64,000 nucleotides of DNA, taken from positions 110,636,620 to 110,700,619 of the forward strand of contig CM060900.1 in the NCBI GenBank assembly GCA_030762935.1. Reading direction: 5' to 3'. Position numbers and translations under genes: made by a program. The notes beneath the pieces were generated by a model. It was not told where the DNA came from. It was given only the letters and a program-made list of their open reading frames with translations, and made no database searches. Shown in pieces: positions 34,398-48,063 of the stretch. Positions within the stretch are counted from its first letter, which is position 1. Each line of letters begins with the position of its first letter. Source of the DNA: Hymenopus coronatus. Lineage: Eukaryota; Arthropoda; Insecta; Mantodea; Hymenopodidae.

Positions 34398-36902
34398 GAT
34401 AAAAATATTTCAAATTGCATTCTGCTAAATATCTGTTGAGGTGCTGATTCCTATGTCCAAAGGAGGGAACAGAATATTTGACTTTTCTCCATTTGGTCTA
34501 AATGTAGTTCATATAAAAGATATTACCAGGTATCCCATTTCTCTGAGAATTTACAAATGCATGTATTCGCTCCTCCTAGTTTGTACAAATTCAATTTAGT
34601 AATTCACTTTTAAATGTAGAAAGACATAATCTCATCTAATGTGAGAGAGACTAACATAAAAAACTGCTTTCATCCTGCATTCTTCACATATTTTCAAATT
34701 GGTTAAAAACTGGGTCAGTCTTTAAAAACACCTTTTGCTCCACTTAAAGGAACACATGACTCCTTAAAGCGTATTTCTTTTCTTGACTGGTGCAGCAAAA
34801 AGTGTTTTAAATGTTGTCTTGTTATTAGCAAATAAGATTTTCACCCTTACTGTGTTAAATGCTTACTTAATTATTCTTATATTATATTCACAAAACCTGA
34901 ATTAAATTGTGAATTGGTCCATTCACATTTGAAAAAATGTACTAAAGAAAACCAAACGTGATGTAAGTAGGAAAAAAAGTAGTAAGTAATAATGAAGTAT
35001 TATTAAATTTTCACTCATGTGTGCTGGAACTTAAGAACAATAACACAACTTTTTGGTCACCTACTTCTTAACTGCATTGGAAACATTTATATAGCAAGCA
35101 GTTATGTAGTTCAGGTGCAGAATTTTCATTTTACTTTTAAATACATGCTTAACATCATTCTGAGCAATGAAAGGAAACTAAGTAGTCTAATGGGATAATA
35201 TACATGTGTTTAGTTTAAGAATGATCCTCTTTTTGTATTTTCCAGGTGTTTTTAAGCAAATTTTGCTGTGGCCCTCAATGATGTAGATGTATATCTTCAG
35301 ACATTCAAAATGTATATTGCTTTTCTAATTTTTTTTTCCCTCAGATATGACTTTAAGAACTGCACTGCAACCTACGTTGCTAACTGATGACACCAACGAT
35401 TATGAACCTTTCAGCAGGGAGCAGGAAAGCTATAAGCTGCAGCATGGTGGGAGCAGTCAGAATTCATGTGATGAAGGCATTTCTTCAGGTATGAATAAAA
35501 CTTGTTGGTTACCAACTATCCGGCACTATTGCCCTAAATAAGCCTTGGCCTCCTTCACAATCATTTTCCATGCTTTCCTATCTTTTGGTGTTTTTTCTCC
35601 ATACTTCCTCATTCATAAACTTCAAATCGTGTAACATTAATCAATGTTTTCATTCTGTGTCTACCTTTTATTCGTGTAGAGTAACATGTTGCTTCAAAAA
35701 CTGTTAAGCAAATTGTATTCATCTCTATTGGTTTTAGATGATGCATTATTCTTGCCATGATTCAGTTATAAAGCATACTATAGCATCTCCTATCTTAATT
35801 AGAATAATTTTTTCATTGTCACATATTGTTTACACCATGCTCCATTGCTGGACCATATATCCTTCTTATCATCTTGATTTTAAATTTTCTTAATGGCTCT
35901 TGGTTGGATATTGTCTGTGCCGAAGTATCTGTCCCGAATTTGACTACCTGTCTACTCAATGCTTTATATATTAGGTTTTCTATATTCCTAGTTATTATTA
36001 TGCTTTTTAACTATTTTTGATTTGCAAAGTATGCTTTGTTTTGTGCTTATGTCGGTTTTTTATTTTAAAGTCCATTCTGACTGCATTGTCTGCTATATTT
36101 CCCCCCAAAATTTTTCTGTTCCTTGAAATACATTCTGACCAATTTCTAAATCCTGTTGTTTCATTCTCACTTCTGATATAATCATGCCTTTTTTTTTTTT
36201 TCTTCTGTATATTAACTCTCACTCCTATTCTTTCTATATTTTCTGTAATTTTTCACAAACTTCTATTATTTTACCTCTAGAATTAGCTAGAACAGTGATC
36301 TCAATCGCATTAGGACATATATGACTGATCTTGTTATAGATTTTGCCTCTCTGATCTACCACTCATAACGCGTGATGAAAAGCCAATATGAATAATTGTG
36401 GTGGATAATCCATCCTGTCACCATCATCATTATTACTATTGTTATTAGTTATAGTTATTCTTCACTTTGTTGCTGTCCTCTGCAGCCACCACTTCCACTG
36501 CATCTGCCACTGCCACCACGCAACCGCCCCTTCCACCACCTAAGCTTAGGGTATGTGGCCTCAGGTACCCTAAGCCACAGAGATACCTAAGGGATTGGAG
36601 GCCCTAAGGCACCAAGCATTACCGAAGGAATTATTAAGAGCAAACCCCAATGAATCCCTGGTGGCTGAGGGTTTTGTGAGGTCAGTGATGTAACAGCCAA
36701 TTTTTTGAGGTCCCTAAGCCCTATAGTGCTTTTGAGGGGCTGAAGGCTCTAAGCCACAAAATATAGCAGGGGGATCTGTGAAGAGCAAGTCCCTGTGAAT
36801 TTTGCATAGCCAAAGTATCCGTGGGAGGAATTCCTAATGAACCATACATTATTACAAATACTTAATCCGTGGTAGGTATAGACATGCATCTATGTCTCAA
36901 AG
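34398..36902 (+). repeat. Array unit 4
   Basis: Full-length unit. It differs from its neighbours by CCTCAG-GTACCC in segment C (36562-36573), which makes a stronger potential donor there than in other units. Confidence 0.85.
35345..35488 (+). CDS. Exon A, unit 4
   Basis: 144 bp, phase 1-1, acceptor TTTTCCCTCAG, donor CAG-GTATGA. MTLR type: begins MTLRTALQPTLLTDDTNDYE, with the variant ESYKLQ for ESSKLQ, and ends QNSCDEGISS. Open throughout. Confidence 0.48.
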
Positions 36903-39410
36903 GATAAAAATATTTCAAATTGCTATCTGCAAAATATCGATTGAGGTGCTGCTTCTTATGTCAAAAGGAGGGAACAGAATATTTGACTTTTCTCCATTTG
37001 GTCTAAATGTAGTTCATATAAAAGATATTACCAGTTATCCCATTTCTCTGAGAATTTACAAATGCATGTAGTCGCTCCTCCTAGTTTGCACAAATTCAAT
37101 TGAGTAATTCACTTGTAATGTAGAAAGACCTCATCTCATCCAATGTCAGAGTAACAAACATAAAAATCTGGTTACATCCTGCATTTTACACGTAACTTAA
37201 AATTGGTTAAAAACATGGTCAGTCTTTAAAAACAGCTTTTTCTCTACTTGAAGGAGCACATGTCTCCTTAAAGCATATTTTGTTTCCTGACGAGTGCAGC
37301 AAAATTTGTTTGAAATGCTGTCTTGTTATTAACAAATATGACTTTCACCCTTACTGTTTTTAATGCTTAGTTATTATTTTTATATTATATTGACAAAACC
37401 TGAATTAAATTGTGAATTGGTCCATTCATTGTTGAAACAATGTACTAAAGAAAACCAAATGTGACGTAAGTAGGTAAAAAAGCAGTAAGAAGTAATGAAG
37501 TATTATTGAGTTTTCACTAATGTGTGCTGGAACTTAAGAACAATAAAACCACTTTTTGGTCACCTATTCTTTAACTGCATTGGAAACATTTATAGAGCAA
37601 GCAACTTTTAGTTATGTAGTTCAGGTACATAATTTTCATTTTACTTTTTAATATATGCTTAACATCATTTTGAGCAATGAAAGGAAACTAAGTAGTCTTA
37701 TGGGATAACATACATGTGTTTAGTTTATAAATGATCCTCTTTTTGTATTTTCCAGGTGTTTTTTAAGCGAATTTTGCTGTGGCCATCAATAATGTAGATG
37801 TAGGTCTTCAGACATTCGGACTGTATATTGCTTTTCTTATTTTTTTTCTCCTCAGATATGACTTTAAGAACTGCAATGCAAACTACGTTGCTAACTGATG
37901 ACACCAACGATTATGAACCTTTCAGCAGGGAGCAGGAAAGCTCTAAGATGCAGCATGGTGGGAGCAGTCAGAATTCATGTGATGAAGGCATTTCTTCAGG
38001 TATGAATAAAACTTGTTGGTTACCAACTATCCGGCACTATTTCCCTATATGAGCCTTGGCCTCCTCCACAATCATTTTCTATGCTTTTCTATCTTTTGGT
38101 GTTTTTTCTCCATACTTTCACATTCATAAACTTCAAATCGTGTAACATTAAACAATAGTTTCAGTCTGTGTCTACCTTTTATTCCTGTAGAGTAACATGT
38201 TGCTTCAAAAACTGTTAAGCAAATTCTATCCATCTCTATTGGTTTAAGATGATGCATTATTCTTGCCATAATTCAGTTATAAAACATACTATAGCAACTC
38301 CTATCTCAATTAGAATAATTTTTTCATTGTCACGTATTTTTTACGCCATGCTCCATTGCTGGACCGTATATCCTTCTTATCATCTTGATTTAAAATTTTC
38401 TTAATGGCCTTGGTTGGATATTGTCTGTGCCGAAGCATCTGTCCCAAATTTGACTACCTGTCTACTCAATGCTTTATATATTCGGTTTTCATTATTCCTA
38501 GTAGGTATTATACTTTTAAGCTATTTTGGATTTGCAAAGTATGCTTTGTTTTGTGTTTCTGTCAGTCATTTAATGTAAAGTCCATTTTTGACTGCATTGT
38601 CTGCTAAATTTCCCCCCAAAATGTTTCTGTTACTTGAAATACATTCTGTCCAATTTCTAAATCCTGCTGTTTGCTTCTCCCTTCTGATATAATCATGCCT
38701 TTTTTTTTTTCTTCTGTATATTAACTCTCAATCCTATTCTTTCTATATTTACTGTAATTTTTCACAAACTTCTATTATTTTACCTCTGGAATTAGCTAGA
38801 ACAGTGATCTCAATCGCATTAGGACATATATGACTGATCGTGTTATAGATTTTGCCTCCTTGATCTACCACTCATAACGCGTGATGAAAAGCCAATATGA
38901 ATAATTGTGGTGGATAATCCATCCTGTCACCATCATCATTATTACTATTGTTATTAGTTATAGTTATTCTTCACTTTGTTGCTGTCCTCTGCAGCCACCA
39001 CTTCCACTGCATCTGCCACTGCCACCACGCAACCGCCCCTTCCACCACCTAAGCTTAGGGAATGTGGGCTCAAGTACTCTAAGCCACAAAGATCCTAAGG
39101 GATTGGAAATTCCTAAGGTAACAAGCATTACCGAAGGAATTATTAAGAGCAAACCCCAATGAATCCCTGGTGTCTGAGGGTTTTGTGAGGTCAGTGATGT
39201 AACAACCAATTTTTTGAGGTCCCTAAGCCCTATAGTGCTTTTGAGGGGCTGAAGGCTCTAAGCAACAAAATATAGCAGAGGGATCTGTGAAGAGCAAATC
39301 CCTGTGAATTTTGCATAGCCAAAGGATCCGTGGGAGGAATTCCTAATGAACCATACATCATTACAAATACTTAATCCGTGGTGGGTATAGACATGCATCT
39401 ATGTCTCAAA
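36903..39410 (+). repeat. Array unit 5
   Basis: From about 38880 its right end is nearly identical to that of unit 10 (from about 51768), including the unusual GGAAATTCCTAAGGTAACAA, an offset of about 12,875 bp or five units. Confidence 0.85.
37856..37999 (+). CDS. Exon A, unit 5
   Basis: 144 bp, phase 1-1, acceptor TTCTCCTCAG, donor CAG-GTATGA. Peptide begins MTLRTAMQTTLLTDDTNDYE (Thr where most have Pro) and has SSKMQHGGSS. Open throughout. Confidence 0.48.
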
Positions 39411-41878
39411 GAATAAAAATATTTCAAATTGCATTCTGCAAAATATCGCTTGAAGTGCTGCTTCTTATGTCCAAAGGAGGGAACAGAATATTTGACTTTT
39501 CTCCATTTTGTCTAAACGTAGTTCATATAAAAGATATTACCAGTTATCCCATTTCTCTGAGAATTTACAAATGCATGTAGTCGCTCCTTCTAGTTTGCAC
39601 AAATTCAATTGAGTTATTCACATGTTATGTAGAAAGACATCTCATCCAATGTCAGAGTAACTAACATAACAATCTGGTTACATCCTGCATTTTACACATA
39701 ACTTAAGGTTGGTTAAAAACATGGTCAGTCTTTAAAAACACCTTTTTCTCCACTTAAAGGAGCACATGACTGTTTAAAGCATATTTTGTTTCTTGACGAG
39801 TGCAGTAAAATTTGTTTGAAATGTTGTCTTGTTATTAAAAAATATGATTTTTACCCTTACTGTTTTTAATGCTTAGTTATTATTTTTATGTTATATTGAC
39901 AAAACCTGAATTAAATTGTGAATTGGTCCATTCATTGTTGAAAAAATGTACTAAAGAAAACCAAATGTGACGTAAGTAGGTTAAAAAGCAGTAAGAAGTA
40001 ATGAAGTATTATTAAGTTTTCACTAATGTGTGCTGGAGCTTAAGAACAATAAAACCACTTTTTGGTCACCTACTCTTTAACTGCATTGGAAACATTTATA
40101 GAGCATTAGTTATGTCGTTAAGGTACATAATTTTCATTTTAAATTTTAATATATGCTTAACAACATTTTGAGCAATGAAAGGAAACTAAGTAGTCTTATG
40201 TGATAACATACATGTGTTTAGTTTATAAATGAATCTCTTTTTGTATTTTCCAGGTGCTTTTTAAGCGAATTTTGCAGTGGCCATTAATGATGTAGATGTA
40301 GATCTTGAGACATTCAAAATGTATATTGCTTTTCTTATTTATTTTATCCTCAGATATGACTTTAAGAACTGCAATGCAACCTACGTTGTTAACTGATGAC
40401 ACCGAAGATTATGAACCTTTCAGCAGGGAGCAGGAAAGCTCTAAGCTGCAGCATGATGGGAACAGTCAGAATTCATGTGATGAAGGCGTTTCTTCAGGTA
40501 TGAATAAAACTATTTGGTCACCAACTATACGGCACTATTGCTTTATATGAGCCTTGGCCTCCTCCACAATCATTTTCTATGCTTTCCTATCTTTTGGTGT
40601 TTTTTCTCCATAATTTCACATTCATAAACTTCAAATCGTGTAACATTGAACAATATTTTCAGTCTGTGTCTACCTTTTATTCCTGTAGAGTAACATGTTG
40701 CTTCAAAAAGTGTTAGGCAAATTCTATCAATCTCAATTGGTTTTAGATGATGCATTAATGTTGCGATAATTCAGTTATAAAACATACTATAACTTCTCCT
40801 ATCTCAATTAGAAAAATTTCTTCATTGTAGCATATTTTTTACACGATGCTCCATCGTTGGACCGTATATCCTTCTTATCATCTTGATTTCAAATTTTCTT
40901 AATGGCTCTTGGTTGGATATTGTCTGTGCCGAAGTATCTGCTCGAAATTTGACTACCTGTCTACTCAATGCTTGATATATTCGGTTTTCATTATTCCTAG
41001 TAGGTATTATACTTTTAAACTATTTTGGATTTGCAAAGTATGCTTTGTTTTGTGCTTCTGTCAGTCATTTAATGTAAAGTCCATTTTGACTGCATTGTCT
41101 GCTAAATTTCCTTCCCAAAATGTTTCTGTTACTTGAAATACATTCTGTCCAATATCTAAATCCTGTTGTTTCCTTCTCCCTTCTGATATAATCATGCCTT
41201 TTTTTTTCTTCTGTATATTAACTCTCAATCCTATTCTTTCTATATTTACTGTAATTTTTCACAAACTTCTATTATTTTACCTCGAATTAGCTAGAACAGT
41301 GATCTCAATCGCATTAGGACATATATGACTGATCTTGTTATAGATTTTGCCTCTCTGATCTACCACTCATAACACGTGATGAAAAGCCAATATGAATAAT
41401 TGTGGTGGATAATCCATCCTTGTCACCAACATCATTATTGTTTTGTTATTAATTATAGTTAACTTTGATTTTTTTGCTGTCCTCTGCAGCCACCACTTCC
41501 ACTGCATCTGCCACTGCCAACACACAACCCCCGCTACCACCACCTAAGCGTAGGGAATGTGGGCTCAAGTACTCTAAGCCACAAAGCATTACCAGAGGAT
41601 CTATTAAGAGCAAACTCCAATGAATCCCTGGTGGCTGAGGGTTTTGTGAGGTCAGTGATGTAACAGCCAATTTTTTGAGGTCCCTAAGCCCTATAGCGCT
41701 TTTTAGGGGCTGAAGGCTCTAAGCCACAAAATATAGCAGAGGGATCTGTGAAGAGCAAATCACTGTGAAATCCGTGGAAGGAATTCCTAATGAACCATAC
41801 ATCATTACAAATACTTTATCCATGGTAGGCATAGCCCTGATGCGGCATTGAAAAGGTGATGCATCTAGGTCTCAGAAG
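39411..41878 (+). repeat. Array unit 6
   Basis: The left two-thirds match unit 11 very closely, while the right third (ACACAACCCCCGCTACC, with a short deletion before CATTACCAG) is closer to unit 7. Unit 6 therefore looks like a mosaic. Confidence 0.8.
40354..40497 (+). CDS. Exon A, unit 6
   Basis: 144 bp, phase 1-1, acceptor TTTTATCCTCAG, donor CAG-GTATGA. Begins MTLRTAMQPTLLTDDTEDYE and ends HDGNSQNSCDEGVSS. The DGNSQ and GVSS variants are shared with unit 11. Confidence 0.48.
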
Positions 41879-44376
41879 GATAAAAATATTTCAAATTGCA
41901 TTCTGCTAAATATCTGTTGTGGTGCTGATTCCTATGTCCAAAGGAGGGAACAGAATATTTGACTTTTCTCCATTTGGTCTAAATGTAGTTCATATAAAAG
42001 ATATTACCAGGTATCCCATTTCTCTGAGAATTTACAAATGCATGTAGTCGCTCCTCCTAGTTTGTACAAATTCAATTTAGTAATTCACTTTTAAATGTAG
42101 AAAGACATAATCTCATCTAATATCAGAGAGACTAACATAAAAAACTGCTTTCATCCTGCATTCTTCACGTATTTTCAAATTGATTAAAAACTGGGTCAGT
42201 CTTTAAAAACACCTTTTGCTCCACTTGAAGGAACACATGACTCCTTAAAGCGTATTTATTTCCTTGACTGGTGCAGCAAAAAGTGTTTTAAATGTTGTCT
42301 TGTTATTAACAAATAAGATTTTCACCCTTACTGTGTTAAATGCTTACTTAATTATTCTTATACTATATTCACAAAACCTGAATTAAATTGCGAATTGGTC
42401 CATTCACATTTGACAAAATGTACTAAAGAAAACCAAACGTGATGTAAGTAGGAAAAAAAGTAGTAAGTAATAATGAAGTATTATTAAATTTTCACTCATG
42501 TGTGCTGGAACTTAAGAACAATAACACAACTTTTTGGTCACCTACTCCTTAACTGCATTGGAAACATTTATATAGCAAGCAGTTATGTAGTGCAGGTGCA
42601 GAATTTTCATTTTACTTTTAAATACATGCTTAACATCATTCTGAGCAATGAAAGGAAACTAAGTAGTCTAATGGGATAATATACATGTGTTTAGTTTAAG
42701 AATGATCCTCTTTTTGTATTTTCCAAGTGTTTTTTAAGCAAATTTTGCTGTGGCCCTCAATGATGTAGATGTATATCTTCAGACATTCGAAATGTATATT
42801 GCTTTTCTTATTTTTTTTCCCTCAGATATGACTTTAAGAACTGCACTGCAACTTACGTTGCTAACTGATGACACCAACGATTATGAACCTTTCAGCAGGG
42901 AGCAGGAAAGCTCTAAGCTGCAGCATGGTGGGAGCAGTCAGAATTCAAGTGATGAAGGCATTTCTTCAGGTATGAATAAAACTTGTTGGTTACCAACTAT
43001 CCGGCACTATTGCCCTAAATGAGCCTTGGCCTCCTTCACAATCATTTTCCATTATTTCCTATCTTTTGGTGTTTTTTCTCCATACTTCCTCATTCATAAA
43101 CTTCAAATCGTGTAACATTAAACAATATTTTCATTCTGTGTCTACCTTTTATTCGTGTAGAGTAGCATGTTTCTTCAAAAACTGTTAAGCAAATTGTATT
43201 CATCTCTATTGGTTTTAGATGATGCATTATTCTTTCCATGATACAGTTATAAAGCATACTATAGCATCTCCTATCTCAATTAGAATAATTTTTTCATTGT
43301 CACATATTTTTTACACCATGCTCCATTGCTGGACCATATATCCTTCTTATCATCTTGATTCCAAATTTTCTTAATGCCTCTTGGTTGGATATTGTCTGTG
43401 CCGAAGTATCTGCTCGAAATTTGACTACCTGTGTACTCAATGCTTTATATACTAGGTTTTCATTATTCCTAGTAGGTATTATATTTTTAAACTATTTTGG
43501 ATTTGCAAAGTATGCTTTGTTTTGTGCTTATGTCAGTCATTTAATGTAAAGTCCATTTAGACTGCATTGTCTGCTAAATTTCCCCCCCAAAATGTTTCTG
43601 TTACTTGAAATACATTCTGTCCAATTTCTAAATCCTGTTGTTTCCTTCTCCCTTCTGATATAATCATGCTTTTTTTTTTTCTTCTGTATATTAACTCTCA
43701 ATCCTATTCTTTCTATATTTTCTGTAAGTTTTCACAAACTTCTATTATTTTACCTCTAGAATTAGCTACAATGGTGATCTCATTCGCATAACGACATATA
43801 TGACTGATCTTGTTATAGATTTTGCCTCTGTGATCTACCACTCATAACGCGTGATGAAAAGCCAATATGAATAATTGTGGTGGATAATCCATCCTTGTCA
43901 CCAACATCATTATTTTATTAATTATAGTTAATCTCGACTTTGTTGCTGTCCTCTGCAGCCACCACTTCCGCTGCATCTGCCACTGCCAACACACAACCCC
44001 CCCTACCACCACCTAAGCTTAGGGAATGTGGGCTCAAGTACTCTAAGACAGAAAGATACCTAAGGGATTGGGGGCCCTAAGGCACAAAGCATTACCAGAG
44101 TTTCTATTAAGAGCAAACTCCAATGAATCCCTGGTGGCTGAGGGTTTTGTGAGGTCAGTGATGTAACAGCCAATTTTTTGAGGTCCCTAAGCCCTATAGT
44201 GCTTTTGAGGGGCTGAAGGCTCTAAGCTACAAAATATAGCAGAGGGATCTGTGAAGAGCAAATCCATGTGAATTCTGCATAACCACAGGATCCGTGGGAG
44301 GAATTCCTAATGAACAATACATCATTACAAATACTTAATCCGTGGTAGGTATAGACATGCATCTATGTCTCAGAGG
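41879..44376 (+). repeat. Array unit 7
   Basis: Full-length unit, close to unit 4 in the leader (AAGGAACACATGACTCCTT, AGTAGTAAGTAATAATG). Confidence 0.83.
42826..42969 (+). CDS. Exon A, unit 7
   Basis: 144 bp, phase 1-1, acceptor TTTTTCCCTCAG, donor CAG-GTATGA. Begins MTLRTALQLTLLTDDTNDYE; the only copy with Ser in place of the conserved Cys (QNSSDEG). Open throughout. Confidence 0.48.
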
Positions 44377-45921
44377 GATAAAATATTTCAAGTTGCATTC
44401 TGCTAAATATCCGTTGAGGTGCTGCTTCTTATGTCCAAAGAAGGGAGCAGAATATTTGACTTTTCTCCATTTGGTCTAAATGTAGTTCATATAAAAGATA
44501 TTACCAGTTATCCCTTTTCTCTGAGAATTTACAAATGCATGTAGTCGCTCCTCCTAGTTTGTACAAATTCAATTGAGTAATTCACTTGTAATGTAGAAAG
44601 ACCTCATCTCATCCAATGTCAGAGTAACTAACATAAAAATCTGGTTACATCCTGCATTTTACACCTAACTTAAAATTAGTTAAAAACAAGGTCAGTCTTT
44701 AAAAACAGCTTTTTCTCCACTTGAAGGAGCACATGACTCCTTAAAGCATATTTTGTTTCCTGACTAGTGCAGCAAAAATTGTTTGAAATGTTGTCCTGTT
44801 ATTAACAAATATGATTTCTACCCTCACTGTTTTTAATGCTTAGTTATTATTTTTATATTATATTGACAAAACGTGAAATAAATTGTGAATTGGTCAATTC
44901 ATTGTTGAAAAAATGTACTAAAGAAAAACAAATGTGACGTAAGTGGGTAAAAAAGCAGTAAGAAATAATGAAGTATTATTAAGTTTTCTCTAATGTGTGC
45001 TGGAACTTAAGAACAATAAATCCACTTTTTGGTCACCTACTCTTTAACTGCATTGGAAACATTTATAGAGCAAGCAACTTTTAGTTATGTAGTTCAGGTA
45101 CATAATTTTCATTTTACTTTTTAATATATGCTTAACAACATTTTGTGCAAAGAAAGGAAACTAAGTAGTCTTATGGGATAACATACATGTGTTTAGTTTA
45201 TAAATGATCCTCTTTTTGTATTCTCCAGGTGTTTTTTAAGCGTATTTTGCAGTGGCCATCAATGGTGTAGATGTAGATCTTGAGACATTCGGACTGTATA
45301 TTGCTTTTCTAATTTTTTTTCTCCTCAGATATGACTTTAAGAAGTGCAATGCAACCTACGTTGTTAACTGATGAGACCGAAGATTATGAACCTTTCAGCA
45401 GGGAGCAGGAAAGCTCTAAGGTGCAGCATGATGGGAACAGTCAGAATTCATGTGATGAAGGCATTTCTTCAGGTATGAATAAAACTTGTTGGTTACCAAC
45501 TATCCGGCACTAATGCCCTATATGAGCCTTGGCCTCCTCCACAATCATTTTCTATGCTTTCCTATCTTTTGGTGTTTTTTCTCCATACGTTCACATTCAT
45601 AAACTTCAAATTGTGTAACATTAAACAATAGTTTCAGTCTGTGTCTACCTTTTATTCCTGTAGAGCAACATTTTGCTTCAAAAACTTTTAAGCATATTCT
45701 ATTCATCTCTATTGGTTTAAGATGATGCATTATTCTTGCCATAATTCAGTTATAAAACATACTATAGCATCTCCTATCTCAATTAGAATAATTTTTTCAC
45801 TGTCACATATTTTTACACCATGCTCCATTGCTGGACCATATATCCTTCTTATCATCTTGATTTCAAATTTTCTTAATTTCTGATGCGGCATTGAAAAGGT
45901 AATGCATCTAGGTCTCAGAGG
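44377..45921 (+). repeat. Array unit 8, right end deleted
   Basis: The unit stops within the first 60 bp of the LINE fragment (about 45878) and joins GATGCGGCATTGAAAAGG, so about 950 bp including segments C and D are missing. Its exon and leader (45230-45385) match unit 12 (about 55650-55800) almost base for base. Confidence 0.82.
45329..45472 (+). CDS. Exon A, unit 8
   Basis: 144 bp, phase 1-1, acceptor TTCTCCTCAG, donor CAG-GTATGA. Begins MTLRSAMQPTLLTDETEDYE and has SSKVQHDGNSQ. The DETED variant is shared with unit 12. Confidence 0.48.
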
Positions 45922-46728
45922 GATAAAAATATTTCAAATTGCATTCTGCTAAATATCTGTTGAGGAGCTGATTCCTATGTCCAAAGGAGGGAACAGAATA
46001 TTTGACTTTTCTCCATTTGGTCTAAATATAGTTCATATAAAAGATATTACCAGTTATCCCATTTCTCTGATAATTTACAAATGCATGTAGTCGCTCCTCC
46101 TAGTTTGTACAAATTCAATTTAGTAATTCACTTTTAAATGTAGAAAGACATAATCTCAGCTAATGTCAGAGAGACTAACATAAAAAACTGCTTTCATCCT
46201 GTGTTCTTCACGTATTTTCAAATTGGTTGAAAACTTGGTCAGTCTTTAAAAACACCTTTTGCTCCACTTGAAGGAACACATGACTCCTTAAAGCATACTT
46301 CTTTTCTTGACTGGTGCAGCAAAAACTGTTTTATATGTTGTGTTGTTATTAACAAATAAGATTTTCACCCTTACTGTTTTAAATGCTTTCTTAATTATTC
46401 TTATATTATATTCACAAAACCTGAATTAAAAAATTTGAATTGGTCCGTTCACATTTGAGAAAATGTACTAAAGAAAACCAAACGTGATGTAAGTAGGAAA
46501 AAGAGCCGTAAGTAATAATGAAGTATTATTAAATTTTCACTCATGTGTGCTGGAACTTAACAATAACAAAACTTTTTGGTCACCTACTCCTTAACTGCAT
46601 TGGAAACATTTATAGAGCAAGCAGTTATGTAGTTCAGGTACAGAATTTTTATTTTACTTTTAAATACATCCCTAACATCATTCTGAGCAATGAAAGGAAA
46701 CTAAGTAGTCTTATGGGATAACAATATA

Positions 46729-48063
46729 TGAGGGCCGTTCAGAAACTAGCCTCTGGTTGATTGCAAGAAATTCACCAAGTTAAATAAAAATATTTTAATA
46801 TATACATCTTACAACTACATCTTTGCACTATTTTTCTACATAGTTTCCATAACGATTGAGGCACTTATCGTATATGTTAACAAGCTTTGAAATTCCTTCT
46901 GCATAAAAATCACCCGCTTGTGCCTGGAGCCAGCCTGTGACCGCATCTTTGAGCTCTTCGTCGTCATCAAACCGCTGGGACCCGAGCCATTTCTTCATAT
47001 GCATGAAGAGGTGATAATCGCTTGGCGCCAGATCTGGGCTGTAAGGTGGATGGTTGACAACGTCCCACTTGAAGGACTCAAGAAGGGCTGTTGTTCTGCG
47101 AGCAGAGTGAGGACGGGCGTTATCGTGCAAAAAAACGATACCGGAAGTCAGCATACCACGGCGTTTGTTCTGTATAGCCCGTCGTAACTGTTTTAGTGTT
47201 TCACAGTACACGTCTTGATTAATGGTCGTCCCACGTTCCATGAATTCAACCAACAACACCCCTTTTGCATCGCAAAACACCGTTGCCATCAATTTTCGTG
47301 CACAAAAATCTTGCCGGGCTTTTATTGGTTTGGTAGGTGAATTTGAATGTGCCCACATCTTTGATTGTTCTTTTGCCTCAGGGTTCACGTACTTAATCCA
47401 GGTTTCGTCCCCGGTCACGATTCTGTTTAACAATGGTTCACCTTCGGCCTCATAACGTGACAGAAAGTCTAATGCAGAGGCCATTCTTTGAGTTTTGTGG
47501 TGGTCGGTAAGAATTTTGGGCACCCATCGTGCACAGAACTTACGGTAACCCAATCCTGCTGTCACTATCTCGTACAAGAGAGTCTTAGAAATCTGTGGAA
47601 AATCAGTAGACAACTCCGACATTGTGAAACATCGGTTTTCACGAATTTTTGCATCAACTGTCTGAACGAGTTCGTCCGTGACCAATGATGGTCTACCACT
47701 CCTCTCTTCATCATGAACGTTTTCTCGTCCACTTTTAAATAAACGTACCCATTCACGGACCACTCCTTCACTCATAACTCTTGGTCCGTACACGGCACAA
47801 AGCTCACGATGAATAGCTGCTGCAGAATATCCTTTGGCTGTAAAAAACCTTATAACAGCACGCACTTCACATTTGGCAGGGTTTTCTATTGCAGTACACA
47901 TTTCAAACGGCCACAAACACTAAACTAGCGCAGGTACGACTTTCACTCGACCATGGCTTGATGCCGACTGAACTGCTGAGTGCGTGAATTCACAGATGGC
48001 GTCGCTACTCCCCCCACTACCCGCACTGTGACCGATCGGAGGCTACTTTCTGAACGGCCCTCG
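46729..48063 (-). mobile_element. Complete mariner element, 1335 bp
   Basis: 25-bp inverted ends (46729-46753 and 48039-48063) match at 23 positions, sharing GAGGGCCGTTCAGAAA and TAGCCTC. TA lies outside both ends (46727-46728 and 48064-48065). Removing the element restores the unit sequence GATAACAATA-CATATG-TTTATAATTTAG seen in unit 14 near 60620. Related but distinct from the mariner that bounds 15021-29747. The open transposase frame and conserved ends suggest a recent insertion. Confidence 0.95.
46828..47916 (-). CDS. Mariner transposase, full-length, DD34D
   Basis: 362 codons without interruption, slightly longer than the usual 345 or so; the Met six codons in (MCTAIENPAKCEV) may be the true start. 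The N-terminal third has the paired helix-turn-helix DNA-binding region (AVIRFFTAKGYSAAAIHREL, then SGRPSLVTDELV). WVPKILTDHHKTQR is the linker motif typical of mariners. Catalytic residues are present: Asp in VTGDETWIKY, Asp in FLHDNARPHSA, and Asp 34 residues later in YSPDLAPSDYHLF. It would cut and paste the element at TA sites in the nucleus. All key residues are intact, so activity is possible but untested. Confidence 0.95.
   Translation of the reverse strand: MWPFEMCTAIENPAKCEVRAVIRFFTAKGYSAAAIHRELCAVYGPRVMSEGVVREWVRLFKSGRENVHDEERSGRPSLVTDELVQTVDAKIRENRCFTMSELSTDFPQISKTLLYEIVTAGLGYRKFCARWVPKILTDHHKTQRMASALDFLSRYEAEGEPLLNRIVTGDETWIKYVNPEAKEQSKMWAHSNSPTKPIKARQDFCARKLMATVFCDAKGVLLVEFMERGTTINQDVYCETLKQLRRAIQNKRRGMLTSGIVFLHDNARPHSARRTTALLESFKWDVVNHPPYSPDLAPSDYHLFMHMKKWLGSQRFDDDEELKDAVTGWLQAQAGDFYAEGISKLVNIYDKCLNRYGNYVEK

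Noticed and set aside
38905..39162. Leu/Pro-rich frame repeated at 51780-52037 and 36396-36590
   Set aside because: It is a wrong-frame reading of segment C and the flank of the LINE fragment. Its similarity between units is only repeat homology.
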